A DNA stretch of 64,000 nucleotides from positions 124,001 through 188,000 of the forward strand of contig JADJSX010000013.1 of NCBI GenBank assembly GCA_016711485.1, read 5' to 3'. Made by a program: the position numbers and the translations under genes. Under the pieces are notes generated by a model, which ran no database searches, was not told where the DNA came from, and saw only the letters and a list, made by a program, of their open reading frames with translations. The number at the start of each line of letters is the position of its first letter. The stretch's first letter is position 1. Of this stretch, positions 18,211 through 27,172 are shown piece by piece. This DNA comes from Leptospiraceae bacterium. Its GTDB lineage: Bacteria; Spirochaetota; Leptospiria; Leptospirales; Leptospiraceae.

Positions 18211-18707
18211 CGGCTAAAGGCAAATATTTTCTATAAACAGGGAGACTTCCAAAAAGCTGCAGAGGTTTATTCTAAATTATTAACTGACATTACGCAAAAT
18301 TGATAATTTACGGAGCCAAAGATGATTTTGAGAATATTAGAGAATGCTAATGAATTAATAAATTCAATAGCCTGCGGCAGCAAGCCCACCGCTAGGTGCA
18401 AACCTCAAGCGGAAGCTGGACTCACCTTGCGTAAGGTGAGTTATTAAATGTATATCCTGGGGAATCCATGTTCTTGTTAGCTGCTGCAAAGAGTTTTAGG
18501 CTAAGTAACCAACTTGAATTAGCCGCAGACTATTCAGAAAGATTGAAATTAAGAGAGCCTATGAATCTAATTAACCTAATTCTACTGATTGAGATTTACA
18601 TTGACTTAAAAATGTATGCAAGAGCCAAAAAGATATTAGACAATGCATTGTATGTAGACAGTGCCAATACAAAACTTTCTGAATTAAAAAAACGACTTGC
18701 AATATAA
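18211..18707 (+). pseudogene. TPR protein disrupted by a repeat element
   Basis: The left part (LRLKANIFYKQGDFQKAAEV, to about 18285) is a TPR motif that runs into repeat R1 and stops at 18303. The right part, open from the ATG at 18468 to 18707, continues in TPR style (LAADYSERLKLREP, then YARAKKILDNALYVD and SELKKRL). The two halves look like one gene separated by R1. The right part alone, 79 residues, could still be translated. Confidence 0.6.
18281..18450 (+). repeat. dispersed repeat R1
   Basis: It matches 26432-26600 over most of its length. It contains a 41-codon open frame (18322-18447: ILRILENANELINSIACGS at the start) and ends in the perfect 9-bp-stem hairpin ACTCACCTT-GCGT-AAGGTGAGT. 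It interrupts a TPR gene. The copies have higher GC than their surroundings between the two ends. Confidence 0.7.
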
Positions 18708-18757
18708 TCGAAAAATATACACGTACCTAATTTTATTCTAGGATAAGTGAGGCTTCC

Positions 18758-18955
18758 ATGAGCCAAATAAAGAGTATAGAAAAGCTACCACAAGAGGCAA
18801 GGGACTTAGTGGAGGTTGGGTTAAGAGCGGATCAAGTGAAAAGAGAGTCGACATTATCCTATTACATCGGTTTGGGAAAATTTACAGAAAGCCAGAAAAA
18901 ACGAATAAGGACGAAACATGAAAAAAGAAATATGGAAATACCTGACAAAGGTTAA
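18758..18955 (+). CDS. small hypothetical protein
   Basis: 65 residues, highly charged, no membrane segment (MSQIKSIEKLPQEARDLVEV at the start). GTGAGG lies 6 bases before the ATG, the best reason to call it. It overlaps the next gene by 38 bp in another frame. No family recognised. Confidence 0.45.
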   Translation: MSQIKSIEKLPQEARDLVEVGLRADQVKRESTLSYYIGLGKFTESQKKRIRTKHEKRNMEIPDKG

Positions 18956-19418
18956 TAAACTACAAAGTATATTTAAAATAATTTTACTAACAATTTTATT
19001 TATAAACCCTATTTTAATCGCGGATGATCAATCGAATGATTTAAGAATTTCTACATCAGACAACAATAGCAGTGGTTGCGATTTAGCTGTTGCAGGCTTT
19101 GATACTAAGGAGCAATTTTTAAGTTTTTTTGAGAAATTAAAAAAAGCTGCTTCCCAAAAAGATAAAAAGGCACTTTCCGAGTTGATGCATTATCCACTAA
19201 ATACATTCGCGAAAAATTATCCAAAGTCTATTAAGAATAAAAAAATATTTATAAAAGACTTTGATAAAGTGATGTCAACTAAATTACTGGATTTAATTCA
19301 AAATCAAGAAGTGGAAAAAATATTTTGTAAAAGTGATGGTGTGATGCTTGGAAATGGCGAAGTTTGGATTAATGTCTATAAGAAGCAAGTATTGGTAACT
19401 ACATTAACTTCAAATTAA
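18918..19418 (+). CDS. exported protein of unknown function
   Basis: 166 residues with a signal peptide (hydrophobic 19-35, IFKIILLTILFINPILIA) and a mature part that looks like a conserved small secreted domain (FDTKEQFLSFFEKLKKAASQ, LSELMHYPLNTF). Mature proteins with a similar 'phase and helix plus HYPL' pattern exist in many Gram-negatives as uncharacterised periplasmic proteins. AAGGAC lies 7 bases before the ATG. Confidence 0.65.
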   Translation: MKKEIWKYLTKVNKLQSIFKIILLTILFINPILIADDQSNDLRISTSDNNSSGCDLAVAGFDTKEQFLSFFEKLKKAASQKDKKALSELMHYPLNTFAKNYPKSIKNKKIFIKDFDKVMSTKLLDLIQNQEVEKIFCKSDGVMLGNGEVWINVYKKQVLVTTLTSN

Positions 19419-19608
19419 ATAAAAACCTTTCCTTAAAGACGTAAGAGTATTTAAGAGTTACTCGTTATTTGCGGCAAATGATTACTAGCCCTATTGTGCG
19501 AGTTTCGACTAATACAATAACTTTGAGAAGCACAACAGACATTTTTCTAATTTGATAAATACTCATTTTACATAATCAGTATCTCTTGATTTATAGTAAG
19601 GAAAGTCT

Positions 19609-22600
19609 ATGAAAACACTTGTAAAATTTTTTCTCGAACGTCCTATCTTAGTTAATATAATCGTACTTTTAGTATTTGGTTATTCCTTAACTTCCATTTC
19701 TAAAATGAAAAAAGAAGCCTTTCCTGAATTAGCGTTAGGTCGATTTGTCATAACAACGATTTACCCGGGAGCGTCGGCGGGAGACATTGAGTTAAATGTC
19801 ACTTTGCCCATTGAAGAAACATTAAGAGAAGTGGAAGGTATACAAGAATTAAAATCCTATTCGAGAGAAAGTGTATCAATCGTTGACATTACCGCAAATG
19901 AAAATTATGAAAAACAAGAATTACAAAGAATGTATATGGACATTGATAGTGCATTATCCACTGTTAAAAATCTCCCTTCGGGATTAGATAATAAACCTAT
20001 CTTAGAAGAAATTTCCTCTAGTGATCTTCCTGTTGTAGAAATAACATTTTCCGGTGAATACAAAGACCTAATTCAATTTCTTCCCAAGGTGGAAGATGAA
20101 ATCGCCGGCATAAACGGAATAGCCTCTGTAACACGAATTGGTTTAGGGGACGAAGAAGTTCATATTTTAGTTGATCCACTAGAAGCCAAAAAAAATTACG
20201 TAGACCTTCTCATGATCGCAAATGCAATTAAAAAAAGAAATATACATGGATCCGGTGGAACCTTACAATCCTTTACCGATGAAAAAAAAATCGTTTCCTA
20301 CGAAAAATTTAATACTCCAGAAGAAGTATTAAATACAAATATTTTAATGTCACAGGATGGATTCGGTGTAAAATTAAAAAATGTAGCAACGATTGAATAC
20401 AAAGAAAAAGATACAAAGTTAATCGTACGAAACAACGGAAAGAGAGGAGCGTCTTTATTAATAAAAAAACAATCGACAGCAGATATATTAAAAACAATTG
20501 ATTCCGTTTCTGAGTATTTGGACAAATTACAATTACCCGCAGGTGTAAGTTTTAAAAAATTAAACGATGGTTCTAAACTCACTCGAAATAGAATTCAACT
20601 GGTAATGGGAAATGCGATAGTCGGATTTATACTCGTTGTTATAAGTTTGTTTATCGTGTTTGATATAAAAACAGCTCTATGGACAGGATTTGGAATTCCA
20701 TTTACACTTCTAACTTGTCTCGTTATTTTATACTCGAAAGGTCTTACATTAAATATGTTTGTCCTAGGAGGATTTATTTTAGTCATTGGAATGTTGGTGG
20801 ATGATGCAATAGTTATTGCAGAAACGATTAACCGCAATCTAGAAAATGGTTTACCACCAATAGAAGCCGCATCCTCCGCTGTAGCCGAAGTTTGGAAACC
20901 AGTAATCGCATCCTCCGCTACCACAATGGTTGCTTTTTCTCCATTAGTTAGTCTCGGCGGACTTCCTGGAAAATTTATTTGGATGATACCTCTCGTTGTA
21001 ATTTTGTGTTTAACCATATCTCTATTCGAAAGTTTTTTTCTACTTCCCGTTCACTTATCTGAGGGTAAACACAAACCAATCGAGAAAAAACAATTCATTC
21101 TAAAATTAGAAGAAATGTATAGAGGTTTACTTCAATTAACCTTCCGAAACAAAAAGAAATTTTTATTGTCCATTTTTGTTTTACTCGTAAGCACTTTTTT
21201 AATCGGAAAATTTCTACTTAAAAAAGAACCATTCCCACAAGAAGGTGCGGAAGGATTTATCGTTTCCCTAGTACTTCCCAAAGGATCTAGTTTAGAAAGA
21301 ACCGAAACAGTTGTAAAAAAAATCGAAGAAGAATTATTAAAATTACCAGAAATAGAATTAGATGGATTCAGTGCTCGCGTAGGAACAAATAGCGAAAACA
21401 ATGCCACAGAAATCGGAAGCCAAGCAAATGCGGGAGTAATTTTTGTATATTTAAAACCATACCAAAATCGCAAAAGAACAGCAGAAGAAATAAGAGAATC
21501 AATCAAACTTAAACTCGATGAAGTTATCAAAAAAGAAGTGGATAATTTCACAACCAAAATCATTCGATTTGGACCACCTTTAGGAAGGCCATTTGAAATT
21601 AGAGTTGTGAGCAATGATAGTGAAATCAGAAAAAGTAAAATGGAAGAAATAAAAAAATACTTATCGACTATCGGTGGCATATATGATATAGACGACGATG
21701 AATTGGAAGGAAAAGGAGAATTGAATTTAGTGATTAATCATGATTTGCTTTCACGTTCAGGATTAACAGTTGAAGACTTGATGAATTCCTTTCATATTGC
21801 TTACGAAGGACTTGTAGTAACCGATATTGTTACATTGGATAAAACTTTGGAATTCCGATTAAAGTTAAACGAAAAGGCAAGATCAGACATCAACTTCATT
21901 TATAAATTACCTCTCTTAAATAAACTAGGACAGGAGATTAACTTAAAACAAATTCTAACCGTGAGTGAATCCAAATCCTTAGAAGAAATGAAACATATAG
22001 ACAGAAAAAGATTCGGAGCAGTATTTGGAAATTTAGACAGAGGAAAAATTACGCCCGAAGAAGTGATGTTGAAAGTTAAAGAAAAATTTCCATCCGGAGA
22101 AACCTACAAAATTGATTATTCGGGTGAACCAATCGAAAATCAAAAGATATTTAAAAATTTAGGTGTTGCCGCCATCATTGCACTCTTGAGTGTATATTTA
22201 ATCATAGTATTTATATTTAACTCCTTCTTTAAACCTTTCATTGTAATACTCGCAATCCCTTTTGGGATAATCGGTGTTATTTACTCTATTTTCCTGCATG
22301 GAATGGCTCTATCTATGTTTGTGGGAATTGCATTGATTGGATTAATGGGGGTAATCGTGAATAACTCCATACTAATGGTCTACACTACTTCGGAAGGATC
22401 AGAAGGTGGACTTACTGATGAAATAATCATAAATGGCGCAGTTCAAAGGCTAAGACCTATTATGCTCACAACGATTACAACAATCCTTGGTCTACTACCA
22501 ACCGCCTACGGAATCGGTGGACATGATCCTGTACTGTCCCCAATGAGTCTTGCTCTATCTTACGGTTTGTTATTTGGAACGATTGTTGTATTGTATTTTA

Positions 22601-22656
22601 TACCGGTGATATATTCCTATGCAAATCATATGGAAAAAGTATTTCAAAGGAAATAA
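19609..22656 (+). CDS. RND family efflux transporter, inner membrane permease
   Basis: 1015 residues, normal for AcrB/MdtB-type pumps. One membrane helix lies at 13-30, a large periplasmic loop follows, and GMLVDDAIVIAE near 395 carries the paired Asp of the proton relay. The second half repeats the plan, ending in GVIVNNSILMVY and a last membrane bundle. It pumps drugs, lipids or metals across the envelope using the proton gradient. No membrane-fusion protein or outer-membrane channel is next to it, so partners must be encoded elsewhere. AGGAAAG precedes the start. Confidence 0.92.
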   Translation: MKTLVKFFLERPILVNIIVLLVFGYSLTSISKMKKEAFPELALGRFVITTIYPGASAGDIELNVTLPIEETLREVEGIQELKSYSRESVSIVDITANENYEKQELQRMYMDIDSALSTVKNLPSGLDNKPILEEISSSDLPVVEITFSGEYKDLIQFLPKVEDEIAGINGIASVTRIGLGDEEVHILVDPLEAKKNYVDLLMIANAIKKRNIHGSGGTLQSFTDEKKIVSYEKFNTPEEVLNTNILMSQDGFGVKLKNVATIEYKEKDTKLIVRNNGKRGASLLIKKQSTADILKTIDSVSEYLDKLQLPAGVSFKKLNDGSKLTRNRIQLVMGNAIVGFILVVISLFIVFDIKTALWTGFGIPFTLLTCLVILYSKGLTLNMFVLGGFILVIGMLVDDAIVIAETINRNLENGLPPIEAASSAVAEVWKPVIASSATTMVAFSPLVSLGGLPGKFIWMIPLVVILCLTISLFESFFLLPVHLSEGKHKPIEKKQFILKLEEMYRGLLQLTFRNKKKFLLSIFVLLVSTFLIGKFLLKKEPFPQEGAEGFIVSLVLPKGSSLERTETVVKKIEEELLKLPEIELDGFSARVGTNSENNATEIGSQANAGVIFVYLKPYQNRKRTAEEIRESIKLKLDEVIKKEVDNFTTKIIRFGPPLGRPFEIRVVSNDSEIRKSKMEEIKKYLSTIGGIYDIDDDELEGKGELNLVINHDLLSRSGLTVEDLMNSFHIAYEGLVVTDIVTLDKTLEFRLKLNEKARSDINFIYKLPLLNKLGQEINLKQILTVSESKSLEEMKHIDRKRFGAVFGNLDRGKITPEEVMLKVKEKFPSGETYKIDYSGEPIENQKIFKNLGVAAIIALLSVYLIIVFIFNSFFKPFIVILAIPFGIIGVIYSIFLHGMALSMFVGIALIGLMGVIVNNSILMVYTTSEGSEGGLTDEIIINGAVQRLRPIMLTTITTILGLLPTAYGIGGHDPVLSPMSLALSYGLLFGTIVVLYFIPVIYSYANHMEKVFQRK

Positions 22657-22734
22657 CCTTAGGACCATCCGGCATGCCAGATCATTTGAATTGTTGAGTA
22701 AAAACATGTGGGGAGCTTATCAAATCCATCCGGA

Positions 22735-22911
22735 CTAAAACTTCCCCTCTCTCTCCAGAATTATCTTCAACAATTCCGTATCATTCTTCTCCTCGGCAAT
22801 CTTCTTGGCTTGGTCATTGTATTTTTTGGCGTTAGACTTATCGCCTAACTTTAGGTAGATCTCGGCGAATGTGTTGAGATAATTTGGGTATGCGTTATTC
22901 CTTTTTTGTCT
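22735..22911 (-). pseudogene. C-terminal remnant of a TPR protein
   Basis: The minus strand reads NAYPNYLNTFAEIYLKLGDK, KKYNDQAKKIAEEKNDTELL and a stop at 22735. This is the last TPR motif of a protein whose 5' part is missing, cut exactly where the REP array (22916-23008) begins. Confidence 0.65.
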
Positions 22912-22915
22912 ATTA

Positions 22916-23008
22916 GATTAGAGGACGTCTGCCGGTTCTATTAGAGGACGTCCGCCGGTTCTATTAGAGGACGTCCGCCGGTTCTATTAGAGGACGTCCG
23001 CCGGGCGT
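22916..23008. repeat. tandem REP array, 23-bp unit, four copies
   Basis: The unit is ATTAGAGGACGTCCGCCGGT plus TCT, repeated with one mismatch in the first copy; the last copy continues into the full palindrome half GGGCGTCCCTACGGG. It abuts the 3' end of the RAYT gene. The GACGTCCGCCGG core recurs at 23361-23382 and 23826-23850. Confidence 0.85.
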
Positions 23009-23010
23009 CC

Positions 23011-23649
23011 CTACGGGATTAATCGTTCTAAATCGTTCTCCCAGTTTTTGGGATTTTTTTGAATGTATGTCTTAATATAATAAAATTCTTTTTCATCTCG
23101 TATGATATGGTCATGGTAGCGAGATTGCCAAACAGTTAATCCAGAAGTACGTTGAATTTCATTAATGCGTTTTGTAACAACAGATTTGAATCCTGCAAAA
23201 AAAGACGATATTGATTTCGGCAAATAATTTTTATTATTTCCGCCCCGTAGGGACGCGCGGCGCACGTCCTGTATACGATAAATCACGTCCTCTATACATT
23301 TAACGTTCTGTTTTTCGTTATCGTTTGGAATTTCGTTATCGTTTGGAATTTCAATTATAGGACGTCCGCCGGACGTCCCAACGTGGGTAATAATGGCGTG
23401 AATGTGATTGGGCATAATGATATATTCCGCACAGGATAATTCCTTTCGAATTTCAAAGGATCTTAACCATTCTTCTTCGACTATTTTGCCGAGATCATTT
23501 AAAACCATTTTCGAATCAGAAATTTTACCAAATAAACGTTCTCTGTTTTTCGTAACGACTGTAACAAAATAATACCCTGCGCTCGAGTAATCAAAACCTT
23601 GCAATCTGGGCGATTTTCTATTAAAAAATTTTTGTCTATATAGTGTCAT
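23011..23649 (-). CDS. REP-associated tyrosine transposase (RAYT, Y1 HUH family)
   Basis: 212 residues. The HUH motif is MPNHIHAI near 78-85, with the catalytic Tyr in YYIKTYIQ near the C-terminus; the start GYYFVTVVTKNRERLFG is typical of TnpA-REP proteins. Such enzymes cut single-stranded REP palindromes, and matching palindromes surround this gene on both sides. Two REP-derived segments and an 18-bp direct duplication (23317-23352, giving IPNDNE twice) lie inside the reading frame without breaking it, adding a loop of about 45 residues between the HUH motif and the Tyr. It may still be active. Confidence 0.9.
   Translation of the reverse strand: MTLYRQKFFNRKSPRLQGFDYSSAGYYFVTVVTKNRERLFGKISDSKMVLNDLGKIVEEEWLRSFEIRKELSCAEYIIMPNHIHAIITHVGTSGGRPIIEIPNDNEIPNDNEKQNVKCIEDVIYRIQDVRRASLRGGNNKNYLPKSISSFFAGFKSVVTKRINEIQRTSGLTVWQSRYHDHIIRDEKEFYYIKTYIQKNPKNWENDLERLIP
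23246..23293. repeat. REP unit inside the RAYT gene, inverted type
   Basis: CGTAGGGACGCGCGGCGCAC followed by GTCC and ATAAATCACGTCC matches 23879-23932. In the protein it encodes DVRRASLRG. Confidence 0.75.
23361..23382. repeat. REP palindrome inside the RAYT gene
   Basis: GGACGTCCGCCGGACGTCC, a perfect palindrome with 8-bp arms around GCC. In the protein it encodes TSGGRP. Confidence 0.8.
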
Positions 23650-23818
23650 TTTTGCAATTTATAAAATAGCTATACATTTGTATACATTTTTAACATATCC
23701 AGAACAGCTGTATTATTTCGATAAAGGGAAAAAATTAGTTAGAAATTATATTTTATTTAAGAGGCGTAAATTATATCGGGGATACGTATTTTTTTTAAGA
23801 AAATTTTTAGGACGTGCA

Positions 23819-23962
23819 AATATTTTTAGGACGTCCGCCGGACGTCCCTACGGGAATTCAATAAATTTTTCAATATCCACGTAGGGACGCGCGGCGCACG
23901 TCCTATATAGGATAAATCACGTCCTAAAAACGATAAATCACGTCTAAAAATAATAAATCACG
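23819..23962. repeat. REP cluster upstream of the RAYT gene
   Basis: It contains the palindrome GGACGTCCGCCGGACGTCC with CTACGGG, then the inverted-type unit at 23879-23905, and three diverging repeats of CGATAAATCACGTC. The 68-codon frame at 23678-23884 is made of this repeat DNA and is not called. Confidence 0.75.
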
Positions 23963-24158
23963 CAATCTATACGATACAAAAAAAACAAATCGTCTAAACA
24001 ACAAGATCAATCGAATTTTTAAAAATCGGGAGATGTTCGTATTTTGTCATAAAAATCTTTCCGCCTGACGGCGGATCAACTAACAAATTCGAATTCCTTC
24101 TTTCGTGTCAAACAATATCGAACATGTGAACATCTTCATTGAAAGCGAACAAACGTTT

Positions 24159-24203
24159 TGGACTACTGCATAAAAACGTGTCCACTTTTTATGCAGTAGT
24201 CCA
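24159..24203. repeat. perfect 17-bp hairpin
   Basis: TGGACTACTGCATAAAA (24159-24175) and its exact complement (24187-24203) flank an 11-base loop. It has T-runs inside the arm rather than after it. It could be the end of a lost mobile element or a bidirectional terminator. Confidence 0.6.
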
Positions 24204-24351
24204 TTATTGGTTATCCATATTATGCAATACTTTTTTTTGAGTCTTTTCCAATTGAGATCATTGGGTATAATTTTAAGTTCCGTCAATGTCTGCGGGTTCC
24301 ACGATCGAGAGGTTCATTTTACAGTATTTCTTTTGTGACATTTACAAATTA

Positions 24352-24377
24352 AGGATCGATTTTTGAGAATCGACCCT
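24352..24377 (-). terminator. possible terminator after the HEAT-like gene
   Basis: The minus strand forms GGGTCGATT-CTCAAA-AATCGATCC followed by TTAATTT, 24 bp beyond the stop at 24401. Confidence 0.35.
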
Positions 24378-24400
24378 GTCGGCTATCGTTGAAAAAATCT

Positions 24401-24955
24401 TTATTTCTTAATTCGATGGTCTTCACCTTTTTTACTAACGTTCTTACCTGCGGGATGTTCCTCGCCGGACTTCATCTTTCTTAGTATTTCAGAAGCATTT
24501 TGTCTTACACTAACTGAATTGTCATTTTCTACTTTTTTAAGTGTAGATTCTACTCTTGCTTTATTTCCTTTGTAAAACCCTCGCACATAACTCGAAGTAG
24601 CCATTGCTCGGTACGATTCATTGATAGAATTATCCTGAATTCGATTTTCCAGAAAATCTAAAACACTTGAATCTGTGGAAAAATTACTGAGTAAACCGAA
24701 TGCCTTCATTCTCAGACCAGCTCTCTGGTTAGAGTCATCAGCAATTACTATCAAGTAGGCTTGCGGATTTGTTGGTTCAATCGAGCGTATCCCAGCTAAC
24801 ATATCTACTGAATCTGGGTGCCTAATCTCTGCAATGTACATGCGAATTTTTTCCAACTTTTCTTGGTTAATAGACTGTGCTTGCAAAGAAGAATAGATTG
24901 CAAATAGGATGATGCCAATTACTAAGAGTTGCATTTTTTTTATTTTATATTTCAT
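24401..24955 (-). CDS. exported HEAT-repeat-like protein
   Basis: 184 residues with a signal peptide (hydrophobic 9-25, LLVIGIILFAIYSSLQA). The mature part has helical repeats of HEAT type (GLRMKAFGLLSNFSTDSSVL, SVRQNASEILRKM). The basic C-terminus (GEDHRIKK) is probably disordered. AGGAG lies before the ATG. It follows the metalloprotease gene by 23 bp and is probably co-transcribed; HEAT domains often bind proteins, so it might bind the protease or its substrate. Confidence 0.65.
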   Translation of the reverse strand: MKYKIKKMQLLVIGIILFAIYSSLQAQSINQEKLEKIRMYIAEIRHPDSVDMLAGIRSIEPTNPQAYLIVIADDSNQRAGLRMKAFGLLSNFSTDSSVLDFLENRIQDNSINESYRAMATSSYVRGFYKGNKARVESTLKKVENDNSVSVRQNASEILRKMKSGEEHPAGKNVSKKGEDHRIKK

Positions 24956-24978
24956 TTTAAATTTCTCCTAAATTCCTT

Positions 24979-26328
24979 TTAATAAACAAGTGGATGTCTT
25001 CGTAAGACCCATCCCTGCTCTCCAGTGAATCGAGACTGATCAAATCCAGCCGTCCCTGACCAGAACATAACATTTCTAGCCCCTGAATTATTTTCCGCAG
25101 TTCCATCGCAGTTTACCAAACTGACTGGGTTTTGCGTACAACGTGGGGTTTCAGAGATTGGATCTCGGTTGTAAACACTTTGAGTTGAATTATAGTTGCT
25201 CTCCGCCAAATGATAAAGCCCAAGCCAGTGCCCTGCTTCATGAGCGATTGTTTCCCCCATTAAAGTCAGCTCTGCATCTGTGGGAGTGGCTCCGGGAGTT
25301 CCTAAATGAGTGTCAAATACTACAACCATAGCTGAGTTTCGAGTCCCGACCTTTCCGGGTAATCCGGGTATTCCCCCAGACACACCGAGAACCCCACTTA
25401 CAGTATCATTTTTTACAAAAAAGATATTCAACGCATCTGCTTTTTCAACGGATGCATTATTTGCAAATAATCCACCTAAAGAGCCCGCGGCGACAGAATC
25501 TCTATCTAAACTAGTGAGAGTTAAGTAGGCAGCATTATTTAGAGTTGTCGAGGTTATTACCGGTCTTATTCTTACACTGTTTTGCGTATATAGGGTAGTT
25601 AATCTAGTGATGGCAGTCGCAATTCCAGCCTCGGAAGCAGCCGGATTGGATCCAGCAACAAATATAAGGTGAACATTTATCTTCTTTTCAGTAGACCAGA
25701 TTTTACTCATACCTCTTTGGCTATGATCGGAGGTTGAAGAATCCGGCAAAAAACTATTTTCTTCCGACGTTGCTGGTATTAGAGAACGAACTTTACGAAC
25801 AGTTACAGGTAAAGAATTCGAACGAACGATAGGCACAAAACCTAACGCTGCATTAAATGCCGATGATATACTGACTGGATTACCGTCAGATAATAAAGAG
25901 GTGTAAAGAGAACTATTGCTTCCATACCAATGCATGACAGTCGCAGTCTGTTCCCCAGTGCTGTTTCGTGTATAGAACAACGAGGCCCCTTCGTATTGAA
26001 TAAAATCCAATCCCACACCGCCGGAAGTTTGATTTTGTTCCACTTGTACAATCGCAGTCGGATTACTCGGACCAGTTCCAGAAAACGTAACATCCGGTAT
26101 AGTATATCCTGCGATGCCTGCTCCAAAATAATCTGTAATTGGCGAAGAAAACGCACTGGTAGTTGTTTCCGAAAACTCATACTTGGGTCCGGAAGATGCA
26201 CTTCCTGTTAATGCCGATAGCAAAAGCAGGCTTGTAAGTGTGTTGTCTTTTTTCTTAGCTCTACATCCGGGAAGTCCAAATAAAAAAACTAACAAAACAA
26301 AGATTATTTTTATCCATTTATTTTTCAT
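24979..26328 (-). CDS. lipoprotein zinc metalloprotease, M43/pappalysin-like metzincin
   Basis: 449 residues. The N-terminus has a lipobox (VFLFGLPGC, Cys22), so the protein is probably anchored to the envelope. A Ser/Thr-rich region follows, with a catalytic domain at about 220-449: the zinc motif HEAGHWLGLYH near 365-375 has all three His and the Glu, and NVMFWS near 419 provides the Met-turn. These features define a metzincin of the cytophagalysin/pappalysin type. A role in degrading external proteins is the family norm; the substrate is unknown. Confidence 0.85.
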   Translation of the reverse strand: MKNKWIKIIFVLLVFLFGLPGCRAKKKDNTLTSLLLLSALTGSASSGPKYEFSETTTSAFSSPITDYFGAGIAGYTIPDVTFSGTGPSNPTAIVQVEQNQTSGGVGLDFIQYEGASLFYTRNSTGEQTATVMHWYGSNSSLYTSLLSDGNPVSISSAFNAALGFVPIVRSNSLPVTVRKVRSLIPATSEENSFLPDSSTSDHSQRGMSKIWSTEKKINVHLIFVAGSNPAASEAGIATAITRLTTLYTQNSVRIRPVITSTTLNNAAYLTLTSLDRDSVAAGSLGGLFANNASVEKADALNIFFVKNDTVSGVLGVSGGIPGLPGKVGTRNSAMVVVFDTHLGTPGATPTDAELTLMGETIAHEAGHWLGLYHLAESNYNSTQSVYNRDPISETPRCTQNPVSLVNCDGTAENNSGARNVMFWSGTAGFDQSRFTGEQGWVLRRHPLVY

Positions 26329-26431
26329 TTTTTAACCTCTTAATCACTGACTATAGTATAGATTTACCCTTAGTGATTTTACCAAAATACAACTTTGAAG
26401 AAATTTTGTCATTTTTTATTTCAATAGCTAA

Positions 26432-26600
26432 TTATTAACTGACGTTACGCAAAAAAGGAAAATTATGAAGTTTGAAGATAAATTAAGAATATTAGAAAAT
26501 GCTAATGAATTAATAAATTCAATAGCCCGCGGCAGCGAGCCCACCGCTAGGTGCAAACCTCCCGTGGACGCAGGACTCACCTTGCGTAAGGTGAATTATT
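26432..26600 (+). repeat. dispersed repeat R2
   Basis: It is closely related to R1 (18281-18450): both start with AACTGACRTTACGCAAAA, continue with GAATATTAGARAATGCTAAT and carry the GC-rich segment CCACCGCTAGGTGCAAACCT, then GCGTAAGGTGA. The 45-residue frame at 26466-26603 starts MKFEDKLRILENANELINSI, like the first helix of GAF/histidine kinase proteins. Confidence 0.7.
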
Positions 26601-26705
26601 AACTTACGTTACACATAAAAGGAAATTATGGAATTAAAAGTGAAATTCTCGATTTTAGAAGAATCTAATGAATTAATAGCGATAGCGTAAGGTGAGTTAT
26701 TAAAT
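26600..26705 (+). repeat. dispersed repeat R3, short form
   Basis: It starts AACTTACGTTACACATAAAA and repeats the leader and first helix (MELKVKFSILEESNELIAIA) but lacks the GC-rich segment of R1 and R2. It joins straight to GCGTAAGGTGAGTTATTAAAT, which suggests the GC-rich segment was inserted into the longer copies. Confidence 0.6.
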
Positions 26706-26720
26706 ATTTTTAAACGCAGA

Positions 26721-26954
26721 ATGCCAGAAAAAATAGTGCATGGATTTGAACTTGAAGCAGTGGATTATACTACGTAACCTTTTAATACAGCAGAATTGAT
26801 TGTGCGAGTGGCAACTCAAATTGAAATAAAACATTCTCGTGAAAAATTAGTAGAACTGAATACTACAAAAGATAAATTCTTTAGTATCATAGCGCATGAT
26901 CTGCGTAATCCGTTCGCTTCGAAGTTATCTGTATGGATTATGATCAATATATGA
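26721..26954 (+). pseudogene. receiver/histidine kinase remnant
   Basis: One frame reads HGFELEAVDYTT-stop-PFNTAELIVRVATQIE, where the stop replaces the conserved receiver Lys, then TKDKFFSIIAHDLRNPF, the H-box of a HisKA domain, before ending at 26954. This is the junction of a receiver domain and a histidine kinase from a larger gene, truncated at both ends. Confidence 0.8.
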
Positions 26955-26955
26955 C

Positions 26956-26984
26956 TTGACACTACATACTTAACTTCCTATACT
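26956..26984 (+). promoter_or_regulatory. near-consensus sigma70 promoter
   Basis: TTGACA (26956-26961), a 17-bp spacer and TATACT (26979-26984). It points to the GT4-GH130 pair, leaving a leader of about 180 bases. Confidence 0.6.
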
Positions 26985-27172
26985 TGAGTTATATTCATTT
27001 TCTCTCCACAGGATCAATTATTCTGATCAGATAGCAAAGAACTCAGTGACTTTGTAAAAAGATATTTTTACCACGAAGGACGCGAAGAAAAACTCGGAAT
27101 TTTTAACACTCGTTATCTTCGGGCTTTTAGTGGTTAATTAGATTCTTTTTTAAGTAACAGGAAAATCATTTC

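Larger units (their letters stand above)
23963..24400. other. intergenic region with hairpins
   Basis: I see no convincing gene. It holds TCCGCC-TGAC-GGCGGA (24060-24075), a 17-bp perfect hairpin (24159-24203), and a weak terminator (24352-24377). Confidence 0.5.

Noticed and set aside
20298..21680. Several minus-strand open frames inside the RND pump gene
   Set aside because: They are antisense shadows of a well-conserved gene.
22916..23008. Short regular repeats considered as a CRISPR array
   Set aside because: The 23-bp units are directly joined without unique spacers and match REP palindromes next to a RAYT gene.
23678..23884. 68-codon open frame upstream of the RAYT gene
   Set aside because: It consists largely of REP repeat DNA.
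24080..24286. 68-codon open frame on the minus strand
   Set aside because: It spans the 17-bp hairpin and has no coding-like protein sequence or ribosome binding site.
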